A stretch of 64,000 bases of DNA from Tritonibacter mobilis (GTDB lineage: Bacteria; Pseudomonadota; Alphaproteobacteria; Rhodobacterales; Rhodobacteraceae). A program made the translations under genes and the position numbers. Below are positions 42,456 to 52,203 of this stretch, in pieces. Numbering within the stretch: the first letter of the stretch is position 1; the number at the start of each line of letters is the position of its first letter. The stretch is from NCBI RefSeq assembly GCF_001681715.1, contig NZ_LNWY01000005.1:62001-126000 (forward strand), in the 5' to 3' direction. Under the pieces are notes generated by a model, which did not search any database, was not told where the DNA came from, and was given only the letters and a program-made list of their open reading frames with translations.

Positions 42456-45263
42456 ATGAGCACTAGCAATTTTGGCAAAGGCTGTCACCTCCACCTGATT
42501 GATGGCTCCGCCTTTATCTTTCGCGCCTACCACGCGCTGCCACCGCTGACGCGCAAATCCGACGGGCTGCCGATCGGTGCGGTCGCGGGGTTCTGCAACA
42601 TGCTGTTCAAACAGGTCGAGGACAACAAGGGCCCCGATGCGCCCACCCATGTTGCGGTCATCTTTGACCATTCCGGCAAGTCGTTCCGCAATGACATGTA
42701 CGATCTCTACAAGGCCAACCGCCCCCCCGCGCCGGAGGATCTGGTGCCGCAGTTCCCGCTGACGCGCGAGGCCACCCGCGCCTTCAACATCGCCTGCAAG
42801 GAGATCGAAGGCTTCGAGGCCGACGACATTATCGCCACATTGGCCTGTCAGGCGCGCGAAGCGGGTGGACGCGTCACCATCATCTCGTCGGACAAGGACC
42901 TGATGCAGCTGGTCGGCGACGGGGTCGAAATGCTCGACGCGATGAAGAACAAGCGCATCGACAGCGATGGCGTGCGCGAGAAATTCGGCGTCGGCCCCGA
43001 CCGGGTGGTGGATGTGCAGGCGCTTGCCGGTGACTCGGTCGACAACGTGCCCGGCGCGCCCGGCATCGGCATCAAGACCGCAGCGCTGCTGATCAATGAA
43101 TTCGGCTCGCTGGAAGATCTCCTGGACCGCGCCGAGGAGATCAAACAGCCCAAGCGCCGCCAGACCCTGGTGGAAAAACGCGACCAGATCGAAATGTCCA
43201 AACGCCTCGTTCAGCTGGATTGCGACATGGAGCTGGACTTCACCCTCGACGATCTGGAAGTGCGCGACCCGGACGCGGAAACGCTCCTGGGTTTCCTCGC
43301 CGAGATGGAATTCCGCACCCTGTCCAAGCGGATGGCCGACCAGCTGGGCCGCGAGGCTCCGACCATCCCCGAAGCACCCTCCGCCGCGGCCGCCGCGCTG
43401 GAACTGCCCGAAGCCCCCGGCTTTGACAGCGCCGAATACACCACCGTGCGCGACGCCGAGACCCTGCAACAGTGGATCGACCTCATTCGCGAACACGGCT
43501 ATGTCGCGGTGGATACCGAGACCACCGGCCTCAACGAGATGATCGCCGATCTGGTCGGCATCTGCCTCTGCGTGGTGCCCGGGCAGGCCTGCTATGTGCC
43601 GCTCACGCATAAGGCGGGCAATTCCGGCGATCTGTTTGGCTCTGACGATCTGGCCGAGGGGCAGATGCCGCTGGCGCAGGCGCTGGAGATGCTGAAACCG
43701 GTGCTGGAGGATGACGCCATCCTCAAGATCGGCCAGAACATGAAATACGACGCCAAGATCTTTGCCCGCAACGGCATTAACGTGGCCCCGATCGACGACA
43801 CCATGCTGTTGTCCTACGCGCTGCACGGCGGCATGCACGGGCATGGCATGGACACGCTGTCGGAACGCTACCTCGATCACCAGCCGATCCCGATCAAATC
43901 GCTGCTGGGCAGCGGCAAATCGGCGATCACCTTTGACCGGGTGCCGATCGACGACGCCACGCCCTATGCGGCCGAGGACGCCGACATCACCCTGCGCCTG
44001 TGGCAGCAGTTCAAACCGCAATTGCACCAGAAACAGGTGACCACGGTCTACGAGACGCTGGAGCGTCCGCTGGTGCCGGTGCTGGCGCAGATGGAGCAGA
44101 ACGGTATCAAGGTGGACCGCGACACGCTGAGCCGGATGTCGAACGCGTTTTCGCAAAAGATGGCAGCACTTGAGGCTGAGATCCACGAGCTGGCGGGCGA
44201 AAGCTTCAACGTCGGCTCCCCCAAACAGCTGGGCGAGATCCTCTTTGACAAGATGTCTCTGCCGGGCGGTAAGAAAGGCAAGACCGGCGCCTATGCCACC
44301 GGCGCCGACATCCTGGAGGATCTGGCCACCGAGCACGAGCTGCCCGCCCGTGTGCTGGACTGGCGGCAGCTGTCAAAACTGAAATCCACCTATACCGACG
44401 CCTTGCAGGAACATATCCACCCGGAGACGGGCCGGGTGCATACCTCGTATTTGCAGACCGGGGCGAACACCGGACGTCTGGCCTCGAGCGATCCCAACCT
44501 GCAAAACATCCCCGTGCGCAGCGAGGAAGGCCGCCGCATCCGCGAGGCCTTTGTTGCCGAAGAGGGCAATGTACTCCTGTCGCTCGACTACAGCCAGATC
44601 GAGCTGCGCATCCTAGCCCATGTGGCGGGAATCGACGCGCTGAAACAGGCCTTTGCCGATGGTCACGACATTCACGCCATGACCGCCTCCGAGGTCTTTG
44701 ACGTGCCGCTGGAGGAGATGACACCGGAGATCCGCCGCAAGGCCAAGGCGATCAACTTCGGGGTGATCTACGGCATCTCGGGCTTTGGTCTGGCGCGCAA
44801 TCTGCGCATCCCGCGCGGCGAGGCGCAGGGCTTCATCGACCGCTATTTCGAGCGCTTCCCAGGTATTCGCCAATATATGGACGACACCGTGAATTTCGCC
44901 AAGGAGCACGGCTATGTGCAGACGCTGTTTGGCCGCAAGATCCACACGCCGGAGATTGCCGCCAAGGGGCCGCGGGCGAGCTTTGCCAAACGGGCTGCGA
45001 TCAACGCGCCGATTCAGGGCACTGCGGCGGATGTGATCCGCCGCGCCATGGTCCGGATGCCGGATGCGATTGCACATCTGCCCGCCCGCATGCTGTTGCA
45101 GGTACACGATGAATTGCTATTCGAGGTTCCTCAGGATCACGTGGACGAAACCATTTCGGTCGCCCGCGAAATCATGGAAGGCGCGGCCGATCCGGCGGTG
45201 CATATGGACGTGAAACTGGTGGTCGACGCCGGTCGCGGCCAAAACTGGGCCGAGGCGCATTAA
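42456..45263 (+). CDS. polA: DNA polymerase I
   Basis: A 935-residue polymerase with all three domains: 5-prime nuclease (about residues 10-290; LHLIDGSAFIFRAYHALPP, GFEADDIIATLA), 3-prime to 5-prime exonuclease (about 335-520; VAVDTETTGLN with the catalytic Asp/Glu, YAAEDADITLRL), and the polymerase (about 560-935; SLDYSQIELRILAHVAG as motif A, RRKAKAINFGVIYGISGFG as the O-helix, LLQVHDELLFEVP as motif C). The proofreading acidic residues are kept. The ATG at 42456 is the only good start near the first domain. Confidence 0.97.
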   Translation: MSTSNFGKGCHLHLIDGSAFIFRAYHALPPLTRKSDGLPIGAVAGFCNMLFKQVEDNKGPDAPTHVAVIFDHSGKSFRNDMYDLYKANRPPAPEDLVPQFPLTREATRAFNIACKEIEGFEADDIIATLACQAREAGGRVTIISSDKDLMQLVGDGVEMLDAMKNKRIDSDGVREKFGVGPDRVVDVQALAGDSVDNVPGAPGIGIKTAALLINEFGSLEDLLDRAEEIKQPKRRQTLVEKRDQIEMSKRLVQLDCDMELDFTLDDLEVRDPDAETLLGFLAEMEFRTLSKRMADQLGREAPTIPEAPSAAAAALELPEAPGFDSAEYTTVRDAETLQQWIDLIREHGYVAVDTETTGLNEMIADLVGICLCVVPGQACYVPLTHKAGNSGDLFGSDDLAEGQMPLAQALEMLKPVLEDDAILKIGQNMKYDAKIFARNGINVAPIDDTMLLSYALHGGMHGHGMDTLSERYLDHQPIPIKSLLGSGKSAITFDRVPIDDATPYAAEDADITLRLWQQFKPQLHQKQVTTVYETLERPLVPVLAQMEQNGIKVDRDTLSRMSNAFSQKMAALEAEIHELAGESFNVGSPKQLGEILFDKMSLPGGKKGKTGAYATGADILEDLATEHELPARVLDWRQLSKLKSTYTDALQEHIHPETGRVHTSYLQTGANTGRLASSDPNLQNIPVRSEEGRRIREAFVAEEGNVLLSLDYSQIELRILAHVAGIDALKQAFADGHDIHAMTASEVFDVPLEEMTPEIRRKAKAINFGVIYGISGFGLARNLRIPRGEAQGFIDRYFERFPGIRQYMDDTVNFAKEHGYVQTLFGRKIHTPEIAAKGPRASFAKRAAINAPIQGTAADVIRRAMVRMPDAIAHLPARMLLQVHDELLFEVPQDHVDETISVAREIMEGAADPAVHMDVKLVVDAGRGQNWAEAH

Positions 45264-45354
45264 CGCGCGCTCTGGCCCGTTTTAGACAAAGCCCTTCCCG
45301 GCGGGCGCCCGACGTGGCCGCCGGTTTTTGACCAAACCAATTGGACGACCCGTT

Positions 45355-45618
45355 TTGAAACCGATCATCTTAACCGCACTGCTGGCGGCGCTGACCGCCT
45401 GTGCCCATCACATCGACCCGCAGGTCACCGCCTATAACGGCGACAGCGTCACCATTGCTACCAAACAGAAATTCAAACGCCACTGGGCGCTGAAAGTGGC
45501 CAAGGACGAGGCCGACCGCGTCTGTCGCGCCGGTCAGGGCAAGCGCGCCGAACATGCCTCGACCGAGACCGACCGCGCCCGTGGCCGCAATCTGGACCTG
45601 TTCCTCTGCTTGCAGTGA
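45355..45618 (+). CDS. small lipoprotein of unknown function
   Basis: With the TTG at 45355, an 87-residue protein: MKPIILTALLAALTACAHHI, a classical lipobox LTAC. The mature part is short and basic (KQKFKRHWALKVAKDEADRV) with two further cysteines. A TTG at 45328 would add nine residues. GGACGA lies upstream of 45355. No family recognised. Confidence 0.65.
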   Translation: MKPIILTALLAALTACAHHIDPQVTAYNGDSVTIATKQKFKRHWALKVAKDEADRVCRAGQGKRAEHASTETDRARGRNLDLFLCLQ

Positions 45619-45639
45619 CCGGTCGCGCCAATATGCCCT

Positions 45640-45707
45640 GCGCCGCGCCAGCGGCGCCGGGCCCAACGCCCGCAGATCATCTGTGATGATCGCACGGGGG
45701 GCGGGAG
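45640..45707 (+). repeat. dispersed palindromic repeat, copy A
   Basis: Three hairpins in a row, GCGCCGC/GCGGCGC (45640-45657), CGGGC-CCAAC-GCCCG (45658-45672) and GATCATC-TGT-GATGATC (45675-45691), then GGGCGGGAG (45699-45707). The same order and end motif occur on the minus strand at 54304-54375. Both copies lie between convergent genes. It looks like a REP/BIME-type intergenic element that may also stop transcription. Confidence 0.6.
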
Positions 45708-45765
45708 CTTCACCGGCACAAAAGATGCGGCGCGCTCGGCACTCCGTAGCCGTCCAAGATGTCTC

Positions 45766-46533
45766 TCAAGCCGCCTGTAACGCCCGCATCCACCGCAGGC
45801 TATCCTCAGTACGGGGCGTGCTGGGCGTGTATTCCGCACTGACCCAGCCCTGATAGCCACTGTCATCAATGGCTGCAAAAAGTGCGTCAAAATCCAGCGG
45901 CCCATTGCCCGGTTCGCAGCGCGAAGGTGCTGCCGCGAACTGCACGTGGGTCGCGCGATCTCCAAAAGCCTCCCAGACCTTGAGCGCATCGCCATGGATC
46001 AACTGTGCATGGTATGCATCAAACTGCAGGGTCACATTATCGCGCCCGACCTCATCGAGAATGTCCGCCGCGAGGTTGTAATCATCAAGGAAATAGCCCG
46101 GAAAATCACCGTTGTTCAGCGGCTCGATAGTGAACTGCTGCTGCGGCGCCGAATCCGCTGCTGCTTGCAAGTTTTGCACAAAAGTCTGTCGCGCCGCTGC
46201 GCCCTTAGCCGGTCCGGCCATCACATGAATGCGCCCTGCCTTCAGCATATCGGCGTAGCGCAGCACCCGGCGGATGTCGCGCTGGAACCGGTCTGCCTGC
46301 TCTGGCACGGCTGCATAACCCGGATCACCGCCGGTGTAGTTTGGCGGCGGAGCGTTGATCAGCAGCAATTCCAGCCCATTGGCAAGAAGCGCACGTTGGG
46401 TTTCTTTGGCCGCAAACTCATAGGGAAACAGCACCTCCACCGCCTCGAAACCGGCGGCAGCTGCCGCCGAAAAACGGTCCAGATAAGGAAGCTCCGCAAA
46501 GAGCATGGATAGATTGGCCGCGAACTTTGGCAT
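45766..46533 (-). CDS. hyi: hydroxypyruvate isomerase family protein
   Basis: A 255-residue TIM-barrel protein of the xylose-isomerase-like fold: KFAANLSMLFAELPYLDRF, the catalytic Glu in FTIEPLNNGDFPGYF, LQFDAYHAQLIHGD, and a C-terminal Glu in GWVSAEYTPS. The family includes hydroxypyruvate isomerase and 2-oxo-tetronate isomerase (OtnI). GCAGGAGG supports the ATG at 46533. It stands alone, so which substrate is used is open. Confidence 0.85.
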   Translation of the reverse strand: MPKFAANLSMLFAELPYLDRFSAAAAAGFEAVEVLFPYEFAAKETQRALLANGLELLLINAPPPNYTGGDPGYAAVPEQADRFQRDIRRVLRYADMLKAGRIHVMAGPAKGAAARQTFVQNLQAAADSAPQQQFTIEPLNNGDFPGYFLDDYNLAADILDEVGRDNVTLQFDAYHAQLIHGDALKVWEAFGDRATHVQFAAAPSRCEPGNGPLDFDALFAAIDDSGYQGWVSAEYTPSTPRTEDSLRWMRALQAA

Positions 46534-46562
46534 TCTCACCTCCTGCTGCGCGTGCAGTCCCC

Positions 46563-46591
46563 GTCACATCACTATACCACAGACCTGTGAC
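46563..46591 (-). promoter_or_regulatory. possible hyi promoter with operator-like dyad
   Basis: On the minus strand TATAGT (a -10-like box) lies 30-45 bases before the hyi ATG. Around it GTCACA at 46563-46568 and TGTGAC at 46586-46591 are inverted, with an inner CACAG/CTGTG dyad at 46578-46589. No good -35 is seen. The remainder of the 280-base gap to 46814 shows nothing else convincing. Confidence 0.3.
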
Positions 46592-46813
46592 GCGCGTACG
46601 CGGGTTTTAATTTAACTTTGAACTGCACCTGCTCTCGTAATGCGTTGATATGCATCCGCCCGGCACAGATGAAAATGCCCTCATTTTGCGCAATTTTAAT
46701 GGATTGCGCGGACGCCTGTTTCTGAGTGCAATGATGATCCCCGGATCACCACTTACGTCGAGCGTGGCGCTGATCTGCACAGCCCACAAGCCTCAAGTCA
46801 AAAACGTTTGCCG

Positions 46814-47407
46814 TCAGGCAAGATCCAGCGCGTCCGCCTCTATGATGCGAAAGAAGCAGCCCTGAGACCATAGGCCGAACCAGCCTTCATGCGCCTCACC
46901 CATTTCCATAAGCCGGTAAAAGCTCTTGCGATCTATGAGCGCCTCGAGCCCCGCGCGTACATGCACGTAAGGCGAAGGTTCCCCGGTATTCGGATCGCGC
47001 TCGACCCGAACCGGGTTATCCGACCCAGCGATGGTCTGATCGCCAACCTGAGTGGTAAAGGTGAGAACCTGGCTCTCACCCGCGCCAGTGGCCTCGAAAT
47101 CGACCGCGACGAAAGGCGCATCCTCGACAGTGATGCCGACCTTTTCTACCGGTGTCACCAGATAGAATTTTCCGCCTTCCAGCTTCAGAATCGATGAAAA
47201 CAACTTCACCAATTCAAACCGGTTGATGGGGGAGCCAAGGTAGCTCCAGCTGCCATCACGGTGGATGCAAATATCCAGATCTCCGCAGTAGGGTGGATTC
47301 CACAAATGCACCGGCGGCAATCCGCCTTTGCCTGCGGCCTTTGCGCTTGCTTCTAGGGCATTTGCATCTGGTGTCACGGCTTTTTGTCCACTCATTCGTT
47401 TTGCCAT
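46814..47407 (-). CDS. DUF1285 domain protein
   Basis: A 197-residue soluble protein matching DUF1285: GLPPVHLWNPPYCGDLDICI, WSYLGSPINRFELVKLFSSIL, FYLVTPVEKVGITVEDAPFVA and the C-terminal VRAGLEALIDRKSFYRLMEMG. The start MAKRMSGQK at 47407 has AGAGATAGA upstream. It is divergent from the MoxR operon by 52 bp, a gene pair that commonly occurs together in Rhodobacterales. Function unknown. Confidence 0.88.
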   Translation of the reverse strand: MAKRMSGQKAVTPDANALEASAKAAGKGGLPPVHLWNPPYCGDLDICIHRDGSWSYLGSPINRFELVKLFSSILKLEGGKFYLVTPVEKVGITVEDAPFVAVDFEATGAGESQVLTFTTQVGDQTIAGSDNPVRVERDPNTGEPSPYVHVRAGLEALIDRKSFYRLMEMGEAHEGWFGLWSQGCFFRIIEADALDLA

Positions 47408-47459
47408 TCTATCTCTGCGCGATACACTGAGAACATATAAGCCCACAGAAAGGGAAGTC

Positions 47460-48467
47460 ATGAGCGAAGCACAGGATCTGTTGTCCGACATCGAAGCGCT
47501 GGAAACCAAGCTGCAAGAGGCGCGCGCCTCGATCACACGTCGGTTCATCGGACAAGAGCGGGTCGTCGATCTGACGCTGGCGACCTTGCTGTGTGGTGGC
47601 CACGGCCTGTTGATCGGTCTGCCCGGCCTTGGCAAAACCCGGCTGGTGGAGGCACTCTCGACCGTTATGGGCCTGAACGGCAACCGGGTTCAGTTCACAC
47701 CGGACCTGATGCCTGCAGATATCCTTGGCTCTGAGGTGCTGGATACGGCGCCCGATGGCACCCGCGCCTTTCGGTTTGTGCAGGGGCCGATTTTTTGTCA
47801 GCTTTTGATGGCGGATGAAATCAACCGCGCCTCGCCCCGGACCCAATCGGCGCTCTTGCAGGCAATGCAAGAGAAAACCGTCACGGTCGCAGGCGCAGAT
47901 CGGGCGCTGGATGCCCCGTTTCATGTGCTCGCAACGCAAAACCCGATCGAGCAGGAAGGGACCTATCCGCTGCCAGAAGCGCAGCTTGACCGTTTCCTGA
48001 TGCAGATCGACATCCACTATCCCGACCGGGACACCGAGCGCGATATCCTCATTGCCACCACCGGTGTCGAAGAGAGTGAGGTGCATCAGGTCTTTACTGC
48101 AGATGAGCTGATTGCGGCTCAGACCTTGTTGCGCCGCATGCCTGTTGGCGAGTCGGTGGTTGAAGTGATCCTCGATCTTGTGCGCGCCTTCCGCCCCGAA
48201 GAACCCGGTGCAAGCGAACGGGTCGCCCAGACCGTGGCATGGGGACCGGGGCCGCGAGCGGCGCAGGCCCTGATGATGGCGGTGCGGGCGCGGGCATTGT
48301 TGCAGGGCCGCCTTGCCCCCAATCCGGAGGATGTGGTCGATATGGCGCGCCCGGTGCTGAGCCACCGGATGCAGCTGAATTTCGCAGCCCGCGCCCGTGG
48401 CGATAGCCTTGCAGATTTGATTGATGAGACCGCAGCCACCCTGATCCGAGCCGAGGCCGCCGCGTGA
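47460..48467 (+). CDS. MoxR family AAA ATPase
   Basis: A 335-residue AAA protein. Walker A is LIGLPGLGKTRLVEAL and Walker B is FCQLLMADEINRASPRTQSALLQ. The sensor region and C-terminal lid follow. MoxR ATPases act as chaperones that mature partner proteins, often with DUF58 and VWA proteins. GGGAAG precedes the ATG at 47460. It starts the four-gene operon. Confidence 0.93.
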   Translation: MSEAQDLLSDIEALETKLQEARASITRRFIGQERVVDLTLATLLCGGHGLLIGLPGLGKTRLVEALSTVMGLNGNRVQFTPDLMPADILGSEVLDTAPDGTRAFRFVQGPIFCQLLMADEINRASPRTQSALLQAMQEKTVTVAGADRALDAPFHVLATQNPIEQEGTYPLPEAQLDRFLMQIDIHYPDRDTERDILIATTGVEESEVHQVFTADELIAAQTLLRRMPVGESVVEVILDLVRAFRPEEPGASERVAQTVAWGPGPRAAQALMMAVRARALLQGRLAPNPEDVVDMARPVLSHRMQLNFAARARGDSLADLIDETAATLIRAEAAA

Positions 48468-49372
48468 ACCACCCTGCCCCCTCCCGCGATATGACTGCCC
48501 GTGGTCCGGCTGGTCAGATTCGCAGCCGCGCCGAAGAAGCTGCCAGTGTCCTGCCCCCCTTGCTGGTGCAGGCGCAGCAATTGGCTGGCGCGGTTTTGCT
48601 CGGAGAACACGGCCGCAGAAGGTCCGGCGCTGGCGATGATTTCTGGCAATATCGCCCGGTGCAACAGGGCGACAGTCGTCGCATGATCGACCATCGCCGG
48701 TCTGCGCGCGGCGATCAGCAGTTTGTGCGCGAAAGGGAATGGCAGATTGCGCAGACCGTGCACCTCTGGGTCGATCAGGGGCACTCCATGCGTTTTGCCT
48801 CGAATGCCAAATTGCCGCAGAAAGTTGACCGCGCCCGCCTGTTGGCCTTGGCCTCAGCCGTGTTGATGGTACGTGGCGGCGAGCGCGTGGGGCTGACCGG
48901 GGGTGCGCTGCCCCCGAGACGCGGCAATATGCAGATCCTGAGGCTGGCCGAGCATTTCACCACCATTGACGACACAGCCTATGCCCCACCCGAGCATCGA
49001 GCGCTGATCCCTCATGCGCGTGCGCTGTTCATTTCAGACTTTCTCGGCCCCTTTCAGGAGTTGGAAATCGCACTCACCAAGGCGGCGGACCGTGGATTGC
49101 GTGGTGTGCTTCTGCAGGTTCTGGATCCCACTGAGGAGATGTTTCCCTTCAGCGGTCGCACCCGTTTCGAGGGGCCGGATAGCAGCTTCAGCCACGAAAC
49201 ATTGAAAGCATCCGCTCTGCGTGATCGGTACCTGGATCGACTGGCGGAACGGCGCGATGCGCTGGAACAATTGTGCCGCGCGGCAGGCTGGACCTTGGGC
49301 CTGCACCACACAGGCGATAGTGCGCAATCCGGTCTGCTGTGGCTCTATCACGCATTGGAGCTGCGCCAATGA
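48464..49372 (+). CDS. DUF58 domain protein
   Basis: A 302-residue protein with a GTG start that overlaps the MoxR stop by 4 bp. The DUF58 core is GRRRSGAGDDFWQYRPVQQGDSRRMIDHRRSARGDQQFVRE (in pieces: RPVQQGDSRRMIDHRRSA). Asp in VHLWVDQGHSM and DFLGPF (48-49 kb region) suggest a VWA-like fold. It works with MoxR; the target is unknown. Confidence 0.88.
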   Translation: MNHPAPSRDMTARGPAGQIRSRAEEAASVLPPLLVQAQQLAGAVLLGEHGRRRSGAGDDFWQYRPVQQGDSRRMIDHRRSARGDQQFVREREWQIAQTVHLWVDQGHSMRFASNAKLPQKVDRARLLALASAVLMVRGGERVGLTGGALPPRRGNMQILRLAEHFTTIDDTAYAPPEHRALIPHARALFISDFLGPFQELEIALTKAADRGLRGVLLQVLDPTEEMFPFSGRTRFEGPDSSFSHETLKASALRDRYLDRLAERRDALEQLCRAAGWTLGLHHTGDSAQSGLLWLYHALELRQ

Positions 49373-52158
49373 CCATGATCGCCGGCATAGGTTTTGCCAG
49401 CCCATGGCTGCTACTGGGGCTCTTGGTTTTGCCAATCCTGTGGCTGTTGCTGCGGGCCATTCCTCCGGCCCCAAAACGGCAACCGTTTCCAGCCGTGACA
49501 CTTTTGTTGGGGCTAAAAGACGACGAGAGCCTGTCGGATCGCACCCCGTGGTGGTTACTGCTCCTTCGGATGCTCGCCGTGGCTGCAGCCATCTTTGGTC
49601 TATCGGGGCCAGTGCTAAACCCTGCACAGGAACATGGTGGCAGTGGTCCACTGTTGATCGTCATGGATTCTGGCTGGGGCGGCGCGCCACGTTGGGAGCA
49701 GAACCGCGCTCAGATCGAGGCGGAGCTAAGTGAGGCCGGGCGCGCAGGTCGCCCTGTTGCACTCATGCGCCTGACTGCACCAGAGCCACTGCAATTCCTC
49801 GCTGCAGGTCACTGGAGCCGCCAATTGCCGGGGATGACACCCGCGCCATGGGTGGCCTCTCCCGAACAGCTACAAGACACTGCAAAAATGATCGCCGAGG
49901 CTGAAGGCGGGTTTGATACGCTCTGGCTGAGCGACGGTGTGGCAATGGAAGGTCGCGCCGATCTGGTCGCGACACTTGCCGAACGCGGCGAGATCGAAGT
50001 GTACGAGAGCGGCGCGCCTGTGATGGGCCTGCTGCCCGCCACTTACGAAGACGGTGCAATTACCCTGCGCGCCCTGCGCAGCAGCACCGGGCTTCAACAA
50101 GAGATCACCGTGCAGGCCCTTGGGCCGGACCCAAACGGTACAGAACGCGCGCTGGCCTCAACCACGATGACCTTTGCCGTCTCTGCCAACAGCGCCGAAG
50201 CACAGCTGGCGTTACCCATGGAGTTGCGTGCCCGCATCAGCCGGTTCGAGATCCTGAACACCCGCTCTGCCGGGGCGGTTTCACTGACCGATGATCGGTT
50301 GCGCCGCCGTGAGGTCGCATTGATTTCCGCTCAGAGCAGCGATGAAGGCCTCGCACTACTTTCTCCGCTCCACTACCTGCGTCAGGCGCTGGAGCCGACG
50401 GCAGAGTTGCTCGAAGGAGCACTGCCGGATCTATTGCCTGCAAACCCGGACGTGGTGGTTCTCGCCGATGTGGCCCGTCTGGCCCCCGCGCAGGAAGAGG
50501 CGCTGATTGACTGGGTGGATCAGGGTGGCTTGCTGTTGCGGTTTGCCGGGCCACGTCTGGCCGCCAGCGATACGGCCCGCGACACCGAGGAACCGCTGAT
50601 GCCGGTGCGCCTGCGTATTGGCGGGCGCAGCATAGGCGGGGCCATGAGTTGGGGCCAGCCAAAGGCGCTCGCGCCATTTGCGGAAGCTTCACCCTTTTAC
50701 GGTTTGGAGATCCCGCAGGAAGTTACCGTCAGCTCACAAGTCATGGCACAACCCGACCCGGAACTGGCCAGCCGCGTCGTAGCCGAGTTGAGCGATGGTA
50801 CGCCCTTGGTAACGCGTAAATCACTGGGTCAGGGTCAAGTGGTCCTGTTCCATGTCACGGCGAATGCGGAGTGGAGCACCCTGCCGCTCTCGGGGCTGTT
50901 TGTCGACATGCTGGAACGTCTCGCGGTGTCTTCTGCTGCAAAGCCTCCTGCGGCAGAGGCTCTGGAGGGCACCACATGGCAGGCGGTTGAGGTTTTGGAC
51001 GGCTTTGGTCGCCTGGCAGACGCGGACACATTGGCAGGTGTTGCGGGGCCAGATCTGATCGACGCCCCTTCGGGACCCACGTTGCAGCCCGGGCTTTATA
51101 CCAGCGGCAGCGGCGCCTATGCCCGCAATGTCTTGCGCATGGGGGATGAGATTCGCCCCGCCACTTGGCCTGCATCTGTGCCGGTTCTCACCTATGAGGG
51201 CGCACAGGAGCGCCCCCTCGGCGGTGTGCTCTTGAGCTTTGCGCTGGTGCTGCTGGCACTCGACATTGCGGCGGCACTTCTGGTGTCTGGTCTCTGGTCT
51301 CCTGCTAAAGTGGCGGCACTGATGCTCGCTGCGGGGATAGCGGGTGGCATCACCACGGGACTGCCGCAATCTGCACAGGCTCAGACAGCTTCCAATTCGT
51401 CCGCTGCGACTCCGACGGAACTCACATCAGAATTGACACTGGCCTATGTGCTGACAGGTGACGCGCGGGTCGATCAGATTTCCGCCGAAGGGTTACGTGG
51501 CCTAAGCAATGTAATGGCGCTGCGCACCTCCGTCGAACCTGCGCCACCATACGGGGTGGATCTGGAAACCGACGAGTTGGCGTTTTTTCCGTTTCTCTAC
51601 TGGCCTGTCACGGAGGGGCAGTCGCTCCCCTCATCAGAAGCTTACAGCAAGCTCAATGCCTATTTGCGCACGGGCGGTATGATCCTTTTTGATACCCGTG
51701 ATGCAGACCTAGCGGTCACCGGGGCCAGCAGCGGCGCGGCGCGACGCCTGCAACAACTGGCGCTTCCGCTGGATATTCCACCCATAGAGCCAATCCCTGC
51801 CGATCATGTGCTGACACGTGCGTTCTACTTGTTACAGGATTTTCCCGGTCGTCATCCGCGCGGGCAAATCTGGGTCGAAGCCGCACCACCGGATGCTGAA
51901 CAGGTTGAAGGACTGCCCTTTCGCAACCTCAACGACGGGGTAACCCCGGTGGTGATCGGCGGCAATGACTGGGCAGCGGCATGGGCGGTGGATGAGCGCA
52001 ACGCGCCGCTCTATCCGGTTGGGCGCGGGTTTTCAGGTGAACGCCAGCGCGAGCTGGCCCGGCGCTTTGGTGTGAACCTTTTGATGCATGTGCTGACCGG
52101 CAACTACAAATCCGATCAGGTGCATGTCCCTGCTCTGCTCGACCGGCTTGGGCAGTAG
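49369..52158 (+). CDS. BatA/DUF4159 membrane protein
   Basis: A 929-residue protein. The N-terminus FASPWLLLGLLVLPILWLLL is an aerotolerance BatA-type region with two membrane segments (near residues 10-30 and 60-80). The middle is a long periplasmic part, with another membrane helix near residue 620. The C-terminal 210 residues are DUF4159 (AYVLTGDARVDQISAEGLRG; FPFLYWPVTEGQ). The ATG overlaps the DUF58 stop (ATGA). Confidence 0.88.
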   Translation: MTMIAGIGFASPWLLLGLLVLPILWLLLRAIPPAPKRQPFPAVTLLLGLKDDESLSDRTPWWLLLLRMLAVAAAIFGLSGPVLNPAQEHGGSGPLLIVMDSGWGGAPRWEQNRAQIEAELSEAGRAGRPVALMRLTAPEPLQFLAAGHWSRQLPGMTPAPWVASPEQLQDTAKMIAEAEGGFDTLWLSDGVAMEGRADLVATLAERGEIEVYESGAPVMGLLPATYEDGAITLRALRSSTGLQQEITVQALGPDPNGTERALASTTMTFAVSANSAEAQLALPMELRARISRFEILNTRSAGAVSLTDDRLRRREVALISAQSSDEGLALLSPLHYLRQALEPTAELLEGALPDLLPANPDVVVLADVARLAPAQEEALIDWVDQGGLLLRFAGPRLAASDTARDTEEPLMPVRLRIGGRSIGGAMSWGQPKALAPFAEASPFYGLEIPQEVTVSSQVMAQPDPELASRVVAELSDGTPLVTRKSLGQGQVVLFHVTANAEWSTLPLSGLFVDMLERLAVSSAAKPPAAEALEGTTWQAVEVLDGFGRLADADTLAGVAGPDLIDAPSGPTLQPGLYTSGSGAYARNVLRMGDEIRPATWPASVPVLTYEGAQERPLGGVLLSFALVLLALDIAAALLVSGLWSPAKVAALMLAAGIAGGITTGLPQSAQAQTASNSSAATPTELTSELTLAYVLTGDARVDQISAEGLRGLSNVMALRTSVEPAPPYGVDLETDELAFFPFLYWPVTEGQSLPSSEAYSKLNAYLRTGGMILFDTRDADLAVTGASSGAARRLQQLALPLDIPPIEPIPADHVLTRAFYLLQDFPGRHPRGQIWVEAAPPDAEQVEGLPFRNLNDGVTPVVIGGNDWAAAWAVDERNAPLYPVGRGFSGERQRELARRFGVNLLMHVLTGNYKSDQVHVPALLDRLGQ

Positions 52159-52203
52159 GTTCATGCAGATCACTCATCCTGTGGCGCAAGGAGCCCACGT
52201 CGA

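Noticed and set aside
42447-44336. 629-codon open frame on the minus strand inside polA
   Set aside because: Antisense shadow of a well-conserved polymerase gene with low-complexity composition.
46607-46865. Short frames on both strands in the hyi/DUF1285 gap
   Set aside because: No ribosome-binding site, domain or coding-like composition; the area is probably promoter space.
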